From a bacterium (GTDB lineage Bacteria > Verrucomicrobiota > Verrucomicrobiia > Limisphaerales > UBA11358): a stretch of 6,636 nt of DNA. Shown one piece after another: positions 1 to 6,009 of this stretch (position 1 is the stretch's first letter; each line of letters opens with the position of its first letter). The DNA lies in contig JAJXXI010000430.1 of NCBI GenBank assembly GCA_021781185.1, forward strand, positions 1-6,636. The letters run 5' to 3'. A program made the translations under genes and the position numbers. Below the pieces are notes generated by a model. The model was not told the DNA's origin and searched no databases. It saw nothing but the letters and a program-made list of their open reading frames with translations.

Positions 1-393
1 AAACCGCTGCCTGTTTATGGCGACGGCATGAACGTCCGCGACTGGCTTTATGTTCGGGACCATGCCGAGGCCCTGTGGACGGTTTTGAACAAAGGCAGGG
101 CTGCGGAGACTTACAACATCGGCGGTCACAATGAGTGGGCGAATATTCACATCGTTCAGCTCATTTGCGACATCATTGATGAGTTTGCGCCTGGACTTGG
201 GGGCGATTCCCGTTCCTTGATCACGTTCGTCAAAGACCGGCCCGGCCATGACCGCCGTTATGCGATTGACGCCACGAAGATTCAGCGCGAACTTGGCTGG
301 ACGCCCGCCCACAGGTTTGAGCAGGGCATCCGTGAAACGATCCGCTGGTATTTGGACAATCAGGACTGGGTGCGGACAGTTTTGAAGAAATAA
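1..393 (+). CDS. rfbB: dTDP-glucose 4,6-dehydratase, C-terminal part (5' end outside window)
   Basis: The reading frame is open from base 1 and ends at TAA 391-393, giving the last 130 residues. The enzyme converts dTDP-glucose to dTDP-4-keto-6-deoxyglucose in the cytoplasm, the second step towards dTDP-rhamnose and other deoxysugars of surface polysaccharides. Seen in sequence: the segment [20 protein letters not shown] at residues 2-20, typical of the substrate-binding half of this short-chain dehydrogenase/reductase subfamily; [12 protein letters not shown] at 38-49; and the signature [15 protein letters not shown] at 80-94, followed by ELGWTP. The YxxxK catalytic site and the NAD-binding Rossmann glycines lie upstream of the window. 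The [11 protein letters not shown] signature favours RfbB/RmlB over other NDP-sugar epimerases/dehydratases, though a related NDP-hexose 4,6-dehydratase cannot be fully excluded. The C-terminus is intact. No clear terminator separates it from the protease gene 45 bp downstream. Confidence 0.93.
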   Translation, partial: KPLPVYGDGMNVRDWLYVRDHAEALWTVLNKGRAAETYNIGGHNEWANIHIVQLICDIIDEFAPGLGGDSRSLITFVKDRPGHDRRYAIDATKIQRELGWTPAHRFEQGIRETIRWYLDNQDWVRTVLKK

Positions 394-438
394 CCGCTGA
401 ACGAATTGGCAGGAAGCTCATTCAATACACAAACGCTC

Positions 439-1809
439 ATGTGCCGCCTAAAAATCCAGTTTCTGTTCCTCCTGCTGGTGTGGGGGCTGGTCTGGCCGGG
501 AAGGGCGGCGAACACGACGAATTCTCTCGTCTGGAATGCGGCGGCCGATAATGTCAGCGCCGATATTCATGGCGAACCGCTCTGGCCGTTGCTGGAGGAT
601 ATTGCGCATCAGACCGGCTGGCACATTTTCGTGGAACCGACTGCGGCGCGAAATGTGGATGTCAAATTCACCGGCCTGTCTTCCGGCGAGGCTCTGAAGA
701 AGCTGCTTGGTGATTTGAATTTTGCCTACGTGCCGCAGACCAACCAAGCCTCCCAACTCTACGTTTTTCTCACAAGCCGGGAAAACGCCACCCGCGCAGT
801 GAATGTGGAAGCTCCCAAAACCGCCAAGGCAAAACAAAAGCACATTCCCAATGAACTGCTATTGAAGGTGAAACCCGGCACAGACATAGACGCCCTGGCC
901 AAAGCGATCGGAGCCAAGGTGATTGGACGCGATGACAAGCTGGGGCTTTACCGGTTGCAATTCGCCGATGCGGATGCTGCCGATGCCGCGCTGGGACAAT
1001 TGAAAGCCAATTCCGACGTGGCATTAGTGGATTACAATTATATTTATGACCCGCCGGTGATGCCTCAATCCATTAATGGCGCTCCCGTTGGGCAGGTTTC
1101 GCTGGCCTTGAATCCGCCCGGGAATTCTGGGCAGGTGATTGTTGGGCTGGTGGACACCTCCATTCAATCGCTGGGCACGGATCTTGACAAATTTATTCTC
1201 AAATCCATTTCCATTGCCGGCAGCGCTGACGTTGGCAGCACGGACCCCACTCATGCCACGAGCATGGCCGAAACCATTTTGCGTGCGATGGCCGCACAGG
1301 GCGGCAACACTTCTGCCCAGATTTTGCCGGTGGACATTTATGGCAACAGCACAACGACGACAAGTTGGAATTTGATTCTTGGTCTCCAAGCGGCTGTGAA
1401 CGGCGGCGCGAACGTCGTTAACTTGAGCCTCGGTGGCACGACTGATAGTCCCATTCTCGATGACTTTGTTAACCAGGTCCTGGCCAAAGGCGTCATCATT
1501 TTCGCAGCCACGGGAAACAGCGGAGAAAACTTTGTGGACACTCCGGCGGCGAATCCTGGCGTCATTGCCGTGGCCGCCACGCAGGGCAATCAACTCGCGC
1601 CATACTCGAATTACGGCACGGGAACAGCCATGGCCTTGCCGGGAATGAGCATTATTTACATGGGCAACCAAGCGTATGTGGTGCAGGGAACTTCACCGGC
1701 AACGGCTTATGCCACGGGTATCGCGGCGGGAACCAAAAGCGGAACCAGTATGACTTGGTCGCAAATTCTTACCGCCATGCAGCAGAAATTCCCCGTGCCG
1801 GCCAAGTGA
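439..1809 (+). CDS. Exported S8 (subtilisin-like) serine peptidase with N-terminal STN-like domain
   Basis: This encodes 456 residues from ATG 439. The frame is open further up to a TTG at 406, but ATG 439 places a signal peptide exactly at the N-terminus: MCRLK, then a hydrophobic stretch at about residues 8-19, with likely cleavage near GRAA at 21-24. No good Shine-Dalgarno is seen; AGGAAG at 411-416 is 22 bp away. Domains in order: residues about 38-113 resemble an STN (secretin/TonB short N-terminal) domain (VSADIHGEPLWPLLEDIA, then HIFVEP and a GLSSGEALKKLL helix). Residues about 135-206 resemble a fervidolysin-type prodomain (IPNELLLKVKPG ... DVALVDYNYIYDPP). Residues about 233-450 are the subtilase domain. 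The triad is recognisable but divergent: Asp239 in VGLVDTSI, His272 in THATSMA, Ser419 in QGTSPATAYATG. The oxyanion Asn360 lies in AATGNSG, and VVNLSLGG is present at 326-333. It probably acts in the periplasm or outside the cell; the substrate is unknown. The fold and family are confident, activity less so. Confidence 0.88.
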   Translation: MCRLKIQFLFLLLVWGLVWPGRAANTTNSLVWNAAADNVSADIHGEPLWPLLEDIAHQTGWHIFVEPTAARNVDVKFTGLSSGEALKKLLGDLNFAYVPQTNQASQLYVFLTSRENATRAVNVEAPKTAKAKQKHIPNELLLKVKPGTDIDALAKAIGAKVIGRDDKLGLYRLQFADADAADAALGQLKANSDVALVDYNYIYDPPVMPQSINGAPVGQVSLALNPPGNSGQVIVGLVDTSIQSLGTDLDKFILKSISIAGSADVGSTDPTHATSMAETILRAMAAQGGNTSAQILPVDIYGNSTTTTSWNLILGLQAAVNGGANVVNLSLGGTTDSPILDDFVNQVLAKGVIIFAATGNSGENFVDTPAANPGVIAVAATQGNQLAPYSNYGTGTAMALPGMSIIYMGNQAYVVQGTSPATAYATGIAAGTKSGTSMTWSQILTAMQQKFPVPAK

Positions 1810-1905
1810 TGCTTGAGAATTGGGGTGGCGTCCTGGGGGGCAAAAAGAGGGGGTTGGGGATGATTTTACCCCGGATGCAAGAAGGCCAGATTCCCCCCCC
1901 CGATT
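1810..1905. other. G/C-run-rich convergent intergenic region
   Basis: This gap lies between the 3' ends of the protease gene (+) and the small membrane-protein gene (-). It contains no plausible gene. The plus strand carries G runs at 1822-1825 (4), 1835-1840 (6), 1849-1853 (5) and 1856-1859 (4), then CCCC at 1869-1872 and a run of nine C at 1893-1901. The four G runs fit a long-loop G-quadruplex pattern, with loops of 9, 8 and 2 bases. No classical terminator with a T tract is seen in the plus direction for the protease gene. Confidence 0.6.
1841..1901 (-). terminator. Possible nested-hairpin terminator for the acs / small ORF transcript
   Basis: Read on the minus strand, a run of nine G (1901 to 1893) can pair with CCCCC (1853 to 1849). 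Inside it, GGGG (1872-1869) can pair with CCCC (1859-1856) around a 9-base loop. The outer CCCCC is followed directly by TCTTTTTG (1848 to 1841), a short T-rich tract. The position, 5 bp past the stop of the small minus-strand gene, is right for a terminator. The arms are asymmetric: 20 bases lie between arms on one side and 2 on the other. The fold therefore needs an energy calculation, and the call is tentative. Confidence 0.35.
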
Positions 1906-2061
1906 TCAGTGCGAGAGACAACCGTATTTGATGAACGTGCCAAGAAACACGCCCAGCGCGGCGATGAGCAGCCACGGCTGGCCGCGCAGGAGGAGAATGA
2001 TTCCCCAACCGATAAAAAAGGCAAACAGGGCAAACACTGAAATGGCCGCGATAAATTTCAT
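1906..2061 (-). CDS. Small hydrophobic membrane protein, unknown function (51 aa)
   Basis: On the minus strand an ATG (2061-2059) opens a 51-codon frame ending in TGA (1908-1906). The product starts MKFIAAISVFALFAFFIGWG, followed by IILLLRGQPWLLIAALGVFL, and ends GTFIKYGCLSH. It reads as two transmembrane segments (about residues 4-25 and 29-45) joined by a short positively charged turn, RGQPW. The tail after the second segment is short. There is no Shine-Dalgarno; a TATAAT hexamer lies 9 bp upstream, so the message could be nearly leaderless, or the gene could be read through from acs, 55 bp upstream in the same direction. I do not recognise the family. The clean two-helix pattern in an otherwise unexplained gap is the main argument that it is real. 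It does not resemble YjcH (DUF485) or ActP, the usual acs partners, as far as I can tell. Confidence 0.6.
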   Translation of the reverse strand: MKFIAAISVFALFAFFIGWGIILLLRGQPWLLIAALGVFLGTFIKYGCLSH

Positions 2062-2069
2062 CGGCGCAA

Positions 2070-2098
2070 ATTATAATGGTTCAAAAATTTGAACGCAA
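2070..2098 (-). promoter_or_regulatory. Possible promoter for the small membrane-protein gene
   Basis: On the minus strand a perfect TATAAT (2075 to 2070) lies 17 bp after TTGCGT (2098 to 2093), which matches only the TTG half of the -35 consensus. Transcription would start about where the ATG at 2061 lies, implying a leaderless or very short-leader mRNA. The hexamer is part of an AT palindrome (ATTATAAT), so a chance match is possible. Confidence 0.28.
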
Positions 2099-2116
2099 GT
2101 TCGTGAATCAGCCGGA

Positions 2117-4087
2117 TTACTGTTTCCCTTTAACCAGCGCGTCCACCACTCCGGGGTCGGCGAGCGTGGTGGTGTCGCCGATCTGATCGGTTTGGTTTTC
2201 CGCGATCTTGCGGAGGATGCGGCGCATGATTTTACCCGAACGCGTCTTTGGCAGGCCGGAGGCGAACTGAATCTTGTCGGGCACGGCGATCGCGCCGATT
2301 TCTCTGCGGACATGCACGCCAATGTCTTTTTTTAATTCCTCGCTCTCAGCCTCGCCGTCTTTCAAGGTAACAAAGGCATACAACGCCTGGCCTTTGATGT
2401 CATGCGGCATGGGCGCAACGGCGGCCTCGGCAACTTTGGGATGGCTGACCAGCGCGCTTTCCACTTCGGCGGTGCCAATGCGATGGCCGGAGACGTTCAC
2501 GACGTCGTCCACGCGGCCGAGCAGCCAGTAGTCGCCATCGGCATCCACGCGGCAGCCGTCGCCGGTGAAATACATGTTGTTGAAGGTGGCAAAATAGGTG
2601 TTGATAAACCGGTGGTGATCCCCCCAAGTCGTGCGCATGATGCCGGGCCAGGGATGTTTGATGCAAAGTTTGCCGCCTTCGTTGGGTTTGCATTCGCTGC
2701 CGTCGTCGCGGAGGACCACCGGTTCCACACCAAAGAAGGGCTGGCTTGCGCTGCCGGGTTTCAGGGTGTTCACGCCGGGCAGGGGGGTGATGAGGTGACC
2801 GCCGGTTTCCGTTTGCCACCAGGTGTCCACGATGGGGCAGCGTTCGTGGCCGATGTGCTTGTAATACCACATCCACGCCTCGGGATTGATCGGTTCACCG
2901 ACGGTGCCGAGGACGCGGAGCGAACTTAAATCGTATTTCGCCGGCCATTCATCGCCCAGGCGGATGAGTGCGCGGATGGCAGTGGGTGCCGTATAAAAGG
3001 AATTCACCTTAAACTTCTCAACAATCTTCCAGAAGCGGCCGGCATCAGGATAGGTGGGCACGCCTTCGAACATCAGCGTGGTTCCGCCGTTGCACAACGG
3101 ACCATAAACGACGTAGCTGTGGCCGGTCACCCAGCCAATGTCGGCGGTGCAGAAATAGACGTCGCCGTCGTGAATGTCGAAAACGTATTTGTGAGTGAGC
3201 GCGCTCCAGAGCAGATAACCCGCCGTGCTGTGGACAACGCCCTTCGGTTTTCCGGTCGAGCCGGACGTGTAAAGGATGAACAAGTAATCCTCGGCGTTGA
3301 GTTTTTCGGCCGGGCAATCCGCCGAAGCCCTGGCCATTACATCGTGATACCAAATATCGCGTCCGGCGGCGAAGTTGCACGGTTCTTCATTGCGTTTGAC
3401 CACGATGACGCGTTCGATGCTGGGCGTGTGTTTCAACGCCTCGTCGGCGAGTTCCTTGAGGGCAATGTGTTTGCCGGCGCGCAGGGAGACATTGGCCGTA
3501 ACCAGCAGCTTGCATTCCGAATCCTTGATACGCCCGGCCAGCGCGTCCGAACTGAACCCGCCAAACACGACCGAATGAACCGCCCCGATGCGCGCGCAGC
3601 CGAGCATCGCCACGGCGGCCTCGGGAATCATCGGCATGTAAATCGCCACCCGGTCACCTTTTCTGATGCCGAGCGATTTCAGGACGTTGGCGAACTTGCA
3701 GACTTCCGCGTGAAGTTCGGCGTAGGTGATGTGCCGGACGTCTTCCTCCGGTTCGCCCTGCCAGATGAGGGCGGTTTTGTTGCCGTGGATCTTCAGATGG
3801 CGATCCAGACAGTTCGTGGTGAGATTAAGCTGGCCGTCCTCGAACCAGGTGTGTTCGATTTTCCGCGCCCCGGTATCCCAGGTGAATTTGCAGGCGACAG
3901 AGGGCGTTTTAAACCATTCCAAGGTCAGCGCCTGTTCGAGCCAGAATTTCTCCGGCTCGCGAATGGAACGCTGATAAAGCGCGTCAAATTGCGCACGATT
4001 GAGAAGCGCGCGTTGGATGACCTCCGTTGAAGGCGGAAAGGTGCGGCTTTCCTGGGAGAGTGATTCAGTGGAAATAGCTTTGCTCAT
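2117..4087 (-). CDS. acs: Acetyl-CoA synthetase (acetate--CoA ligase, AMP-forming)
   Basis: This encodes 656 residues, the usual length for Acs. It activates acetate with ATP to acetyl-AMP, then transfers the acetyl group to CoA, in the cytoplasm. Seen in sequence: the P-loop-like A3 motif YTSGSTGKPKG at 273-283; DIGWVTGHSYVVYGPL at 316-331; GTVGEP at 394-399; DTWWQTETGG at 421-430, whose second Trp (424) matches the residue limiting the acyl pocket to acetate in characterised Acs enzymes; YFTGDG at 506-511; the hinge GRVDDV (Asp527) and NVSGHRIGTAEVESAL at 531-546; and PKTRSGKIMRR at 613-623 with the catalytic Lys619, the site acetylated by Pat-type enzymes in known Acs. All key residues are intact. 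The start follows the family N-terminus; no Shine-Dalgarno precedes it (AACAACCAC). Upstream accD has its own terminator, so acs probably uses its own promoter. The small membrane-protein gene follows 55 bp downstream. No actP-like permease is nearby. Confidence 0.97.
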   Translation of the reverse strand: MSKAISTESLSQESRTFPPSTEVIQRALLNRAQFDALYQRSIREPEKFWLEQALTLEWFKTPSVACKFTWDTGARKIEHTWFEDGQLNLTTNCLDRHLKIHGNKTALIWQGEPEEDVRHITYAELHAEVCKFANVLKSLGIRKGDRVAIYMPMIPEAAVAMLGCARIGAVHSVVFGGFSSDALAGRIKDSECKLLVTANVSLRAGKHIALKELADEALKHTPSIERVIVVKRNEEPCNFAAGRDIWYHDVMARASADCPAEKLNAEDYLFILYTSGSTGKPKGVVHSTAGYLLWSALTHKYVFDIHDGDVYFCTADIGWVTGHSYVVYGPLCNGGTTLMFEGVPTYPDAGRFWKIVEKFKVNSFYTAPTAIRALIRLGDEWPAKYDLSSLRVLGTVGEPINPEAWMWYYKHIGHERCPIVDTWWQTETGGHLITPLPGVNTLKPGSASQPFFGVEPVVLRDDGSECKPNEGGKLCIKHPWPGIMRTTWGDHHRFINTYFATFNNMYFTGDGCRVDADGDYWLLGRVDDVVNVSGHRIGTAEVESALVSHPKVAEAAVAPMPHDIKGQALYAFVTLKDGEAESEELKKDIGVHVRREIGAIAVPDKIQFASGLPKTRSGKIMRRILRKIAENQTDQIGDTTTLADPGVVDALVKGKQ

Positions 4088-4124
4088 GTGGTTGTTAAAA
4101 TAAAGTTGGGAGGTTGAATTTCCG

Positions 4125-4180
4125 AAAATAAAAAGCCGCTGTCAATGATGGTGAGTCGGAATCACCAAAAAAACAGCGGC
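4125..4180 (-). terminator. Rho-independent terminator downstream of accD
   Basis: On the minus strand GCCGCTGT (4180 to 4173) pairs perfectly with ACAGCGGC (4142 to 4135) and is followed by TTTTTATTTT (4134 to 4125). The 30-base interior itself holds a second hairpin, GGTGA/TCACC (4166-4162 with 4154-4150), around a 7-base loop. The orientation and the distance, about 30 bp past the accD stop, fit termination of the comF-accD transcript before acs. In the plus direction no T tract follows, so it is one-directional. Confidence 0.82.
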
Positions 4181-4210
4181 GGAAATTGTAAAAAACGAAG
4201 GGCGGCGGGG

Positions 4211-5161
4211 TCAGGTGTTGACGTGTTTTTTGCCGGCGGCGAAATAGTCGAGGTATTTCACCAGTTGTTCTTTCATTTCCTTGCGGGGAACAATGGCGTC
4301 AATGAGGCCGTGGTCGAGCAGAAATTCCGAGGTTTGAAAGCCTGGCGGCAGTTCCGCCTGCGTGGTGTCCTTGATCACGCGCGGGCCGGCAAAACCGATC
4401 ATCGCCTTGGGTTCCGCCAAAATCAAATCGCCCAGGCTGGCGTAGCTGGCCATGACACCGGCATAGTCGGGATTGACCAGAATGCTGATGTAGGGCAGGC
4501 GATTTTGGGCGTGGTAGGCGAGGGCGGCGCTGGTTTTGGCCATTTGCATGAGGCTGAACATGCCTTCATACATGCGGGCACCGCCGCTGGTGGAAATGAT
4601 GATGACCGGCCAGCCGCCTTCGGTGCCGCGTTCGATCAGCCGGGTGAGTTTTTCCCCCACCACGGAACCCATTGAACCGCCGAGAAAGTTAAAGTCCATC
4701 ACGCCCAGCGCCACCGTGTGCTGGCCCATTTTGCCGATGCCGGTGACCACAGCGTCCTTGAGCGTGGATTTTTTTTTGTAGGAATCGAGCTTGGAGCGGT
4801 AGGTGGCCACCCCCTTAAACTGCAGAATGTCCACGCTGATCATTTCGGCATCCATTTCCTCAAAGGAACAGGTTTCAACCAGGGAATGAATGCGTTCACG
4901 CGAACCGATGGGAAAATGATGCTCGCACTTGGGGCAGATCTGAAGATTGTTATCCAGTTCCTTGTCGAAAATCATTGTGGAGCAAGATGGACACTTGGTC
5001 CAGAGCCCTTCCGGGATTTCCCGCTTTTTGGACTTGCTGGCCCCCAGCTTTTGTTTTTTAACAAAAGGAGTCTGTGAGCTGGTCGGCGGCGTCAAAGCCG
5101 GTTCGACCTGCGTGACACCACCGATAGTTTTCTTCAAGAACGTAGTAGTATCCATGAACAT
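4211..5161 (-). CDS. accD: Acetyl-CoA carboxylase carboxyltransferase subunit beta
   Basis: This encodes 316 residues. AccD pairs with AccA to form the carboxyltransferase that moves CO2 from carboxybiotin-BCCP to acetyl-CoA, giving malonyl-CoA, the first committed step of fatty-acid synthesis. Seen in sequence: a C4 zinc ribbon, Cys57/Cys60 and Cys76/Cys79 (CPSC ... CPKC), preceded by PEGLWTK as in other AccD proteins; FLGGSMGSVVGEKLTR at 159-174; TSGGARMYEG at 191-200; and IGFAGPRVI at 255-263 with LPPGFQTSEFLLDHGLID. Relative to the E. coli protein it has about 30 extra N-terminal residues, which are low in conservation features. One oddity: the segment usually read as PT(T/M)GGV is PDYAGV here (231-236). 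An A9 run encodes Lys129-131. Two starts are possible, ATG 5161 and in-frame ATG 5155, neither with a Shine-Dalgarno. It lies 15 bp after comF and ends before a terminator. Confidence 0.95.
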   Translation of the reverse strand: MFMDTTTFLKKTIGGVTQVEPALTPPTSSQTPFVKKQKLGASKSKKREIPEGLWTKCPSCSTMIFDKELDNNLQICPKCEHHFPIGSRERIHSLVETCSFEEMDAEMISVDILQFKGVATYRSKLDSYKKKSTLKDAVVTGIGKMGQHTVALGVMDFNFLGGSMGSVVGEKLTRLIERGTEGGWPVIIISTSGGARMYEGMFSLMQMAKTSAALAYHAQNRLPYISILVNPDYAGVMASYASLGDLILAEPKAMIGFAGPRVIKDTTQAELPPGFQTSEFLLDHGLIDAIVPRKEMKEQLVKYLDYFAAGKKHVNT

Positions 5162-5176
5162 TCAATCATATAAAAT

Positions 5177-5944
5177 TCAAAGTCCGCGCGCAACTGTCCA
5201 GACGCACACCTCCGCCGCTCCAGCCTGACGCAAAGCTTGGGCGCAGGCATTGGTTGTCGCACCGGTGGTAAAGACATCATCCACCAGGACAATGCGCTTC
5301 TTGAGCAGCCTTGGCCGATCGGTAGCGATAAAGGCGCTATTCATGTTGGCCGCGCGTTGTTCGCGATTCAGCAAAGTTTGTGTCGCGGTAAAGTTGACAC
5401 GTTGGAGCGATTTACGGTTCAACGGTATTTTTGTTGCACGGCTCAAATACGCGGCGAGCCTTTCGGCTTGATTGAATTCCCGTTCCCGCAGTTTCAAAGG
5501 ATGCAGCGGCACGGGCACAATGCAATCCCAGTCCTGGCCGGTCAGCACCGGGGCCGCCGCGCGAACCAGCAAATCGGCGAGGAAATTTTCAAACCACATC
5601 GCATGGGAGTATTTGAACCGATGAATGGCCTCCAGCACGACGGTTTTGGCAACGACCGCCGAACGGGCGGAACTGAAATGCAGTTCCAATTCCTGGCAGT
5701 TGGTGCAACTCAATTTCGTGGTAATATCTCCCTCGAACGGCAGGCCGCAGCGCTCGCAAAATGGCGGGCGGATGAAACGGACGTTTGACCAGCATTTGGC
5801 ACCCACCAGGCCATCCTTAATTGCGGCTCTTTCGTCCTGACACAACTGACAGACTTCGGGGTAAATCAATCCCAATGATGCTCGAACCCAAGCTTGCGCA
5901 TTGTTGACCGTCAACATGGTGGAAAATTGATCAAGTCTGTTCAT
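5177..5944 (-). CDS. comF: ComF-family protein (phosphoribosyltransferase-like, zinc-finger N-terminus)
   Basis: This encodes 255 residues, about normal for the family. ComF proteins are linked to DNA uptake in naturally competent bacteria (ComFC/ComF), where they are needed for handling incoming single-stranded DNA, but the fold is also found in non-competent species. Seen in sequence: three cysteine pairs for a zinc-binding region, Cys32/Cys35 (CQLC), Cys63/Cys66 (FCERCGLPF) and Cys80/Cys83 (CTNC); HRFKY at 108-112, a conserved ComF segment; PVPLHPLKLREREFNQAERL at 144-163; and the PRPP-binding loop VLVDDVFTTGATTNAC at 219-234. The loop and its acidic pair Asp222/Asp223 are intact. The product is predicted cytoplasmic and has no signal peptide. 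The start ATG 5944 lacks a Shine-Dalgarno; Met10 (codon 5917-5915) is an alternative. It is followed after 15 bp by accD, so the two likely share an mRNA. Whether it serves competence here cannot be told, as no other com gene is in view. Confidence 0.92.
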   Translation of the reverse strand: MNRLDQFSTMLTVNNAQAWVRASLGLIYPEVCQLCQDERAAIKDGLVGAKCWSNVRFIRPPFCERCGLPFEGDITTKLSCTNCQELELHFSSARSAVVAKTVVLEAIHRFKYSHAMWFENFLADLLVRAAAPVLTGQDWDCIVPVPLHPLKLREREFNQAERLAAYLSRATKIPLNRKSLQRVNFTATQTLLNREQRAANMNSAFIATDRPRLLKKRIVLVDDVFTTGATTNACAQALRQAGAAEVCVWTVARGL

Positions 5945-5950
5945 CTCGGG

Positions 5951-5981
5951 AAGAAAAATCGGCGGAAAGTTTAGTTCGCCG
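5951..5981 (-). promoter_or_regulatory. Terminator-like hairpin in the leader of comF
   Basis: On the minus strand CGGCGAA (5981 to 5975) pairs with TTCCGCCG (5967 to 5960), with one bulged C and a 7-base loop CTAAACT, followed by ATTTTTCTT (5959 to 5951). It ends only 6 bp before the comF start codon. No minus-strand gene lies upstream inside the window, so it could either block antisense readthrough from beneath the divergent kinase gene or act as a leader attenuator. The TAAACT in its loop also resembles a weak -10 box, so part of it may be promoter sequence. Confidence 0.35.
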
Positions 5982-6009
5982 TCAGCGTTGGCATGTGGTA
6001 ATCGTGGTT

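Noticed and set aside
406..438. TTG 406 as the start of the protease gene
   Set aside because: It would put 11 polar residues in front of the signal peptide and has no ribosome-binding site; ATG 439 gives a standard exported N-terminus.
1024..1671. A 215-codon minus-strand frame antisense to the protease gene
   Set aside because: The plus-strand frame encodes a recognisable subtilase with triad motifs. The antisense product looks like a codon shadow, rich in Arg, His and Asn with no motif.
1738..1752. Second GTSM motif near the protease C-terminus as the catalytic serine
   Set aside because: SGTSMT fits the canonical GTSM better by letters, but the upstream GTSPATAYATG has the full Ser-helix spacing ending in Gly. 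The later copy leads into the C-terminal helix.
3119..4030. A 303-codon open frame on the plus strand antisense to acs
   Set aside because: It lies wholly inside acs, whose protein is intact with all motifs. The antisense product shows no recognisable domain, and such long frames are common opposite GC-biased codons.
4145..4675. A 176-codon plus-strand frame antisense to accD
   Set aside because: It starts inside the accD terminator hairpin and mirrors a well-conserved gene; the product has no family features.
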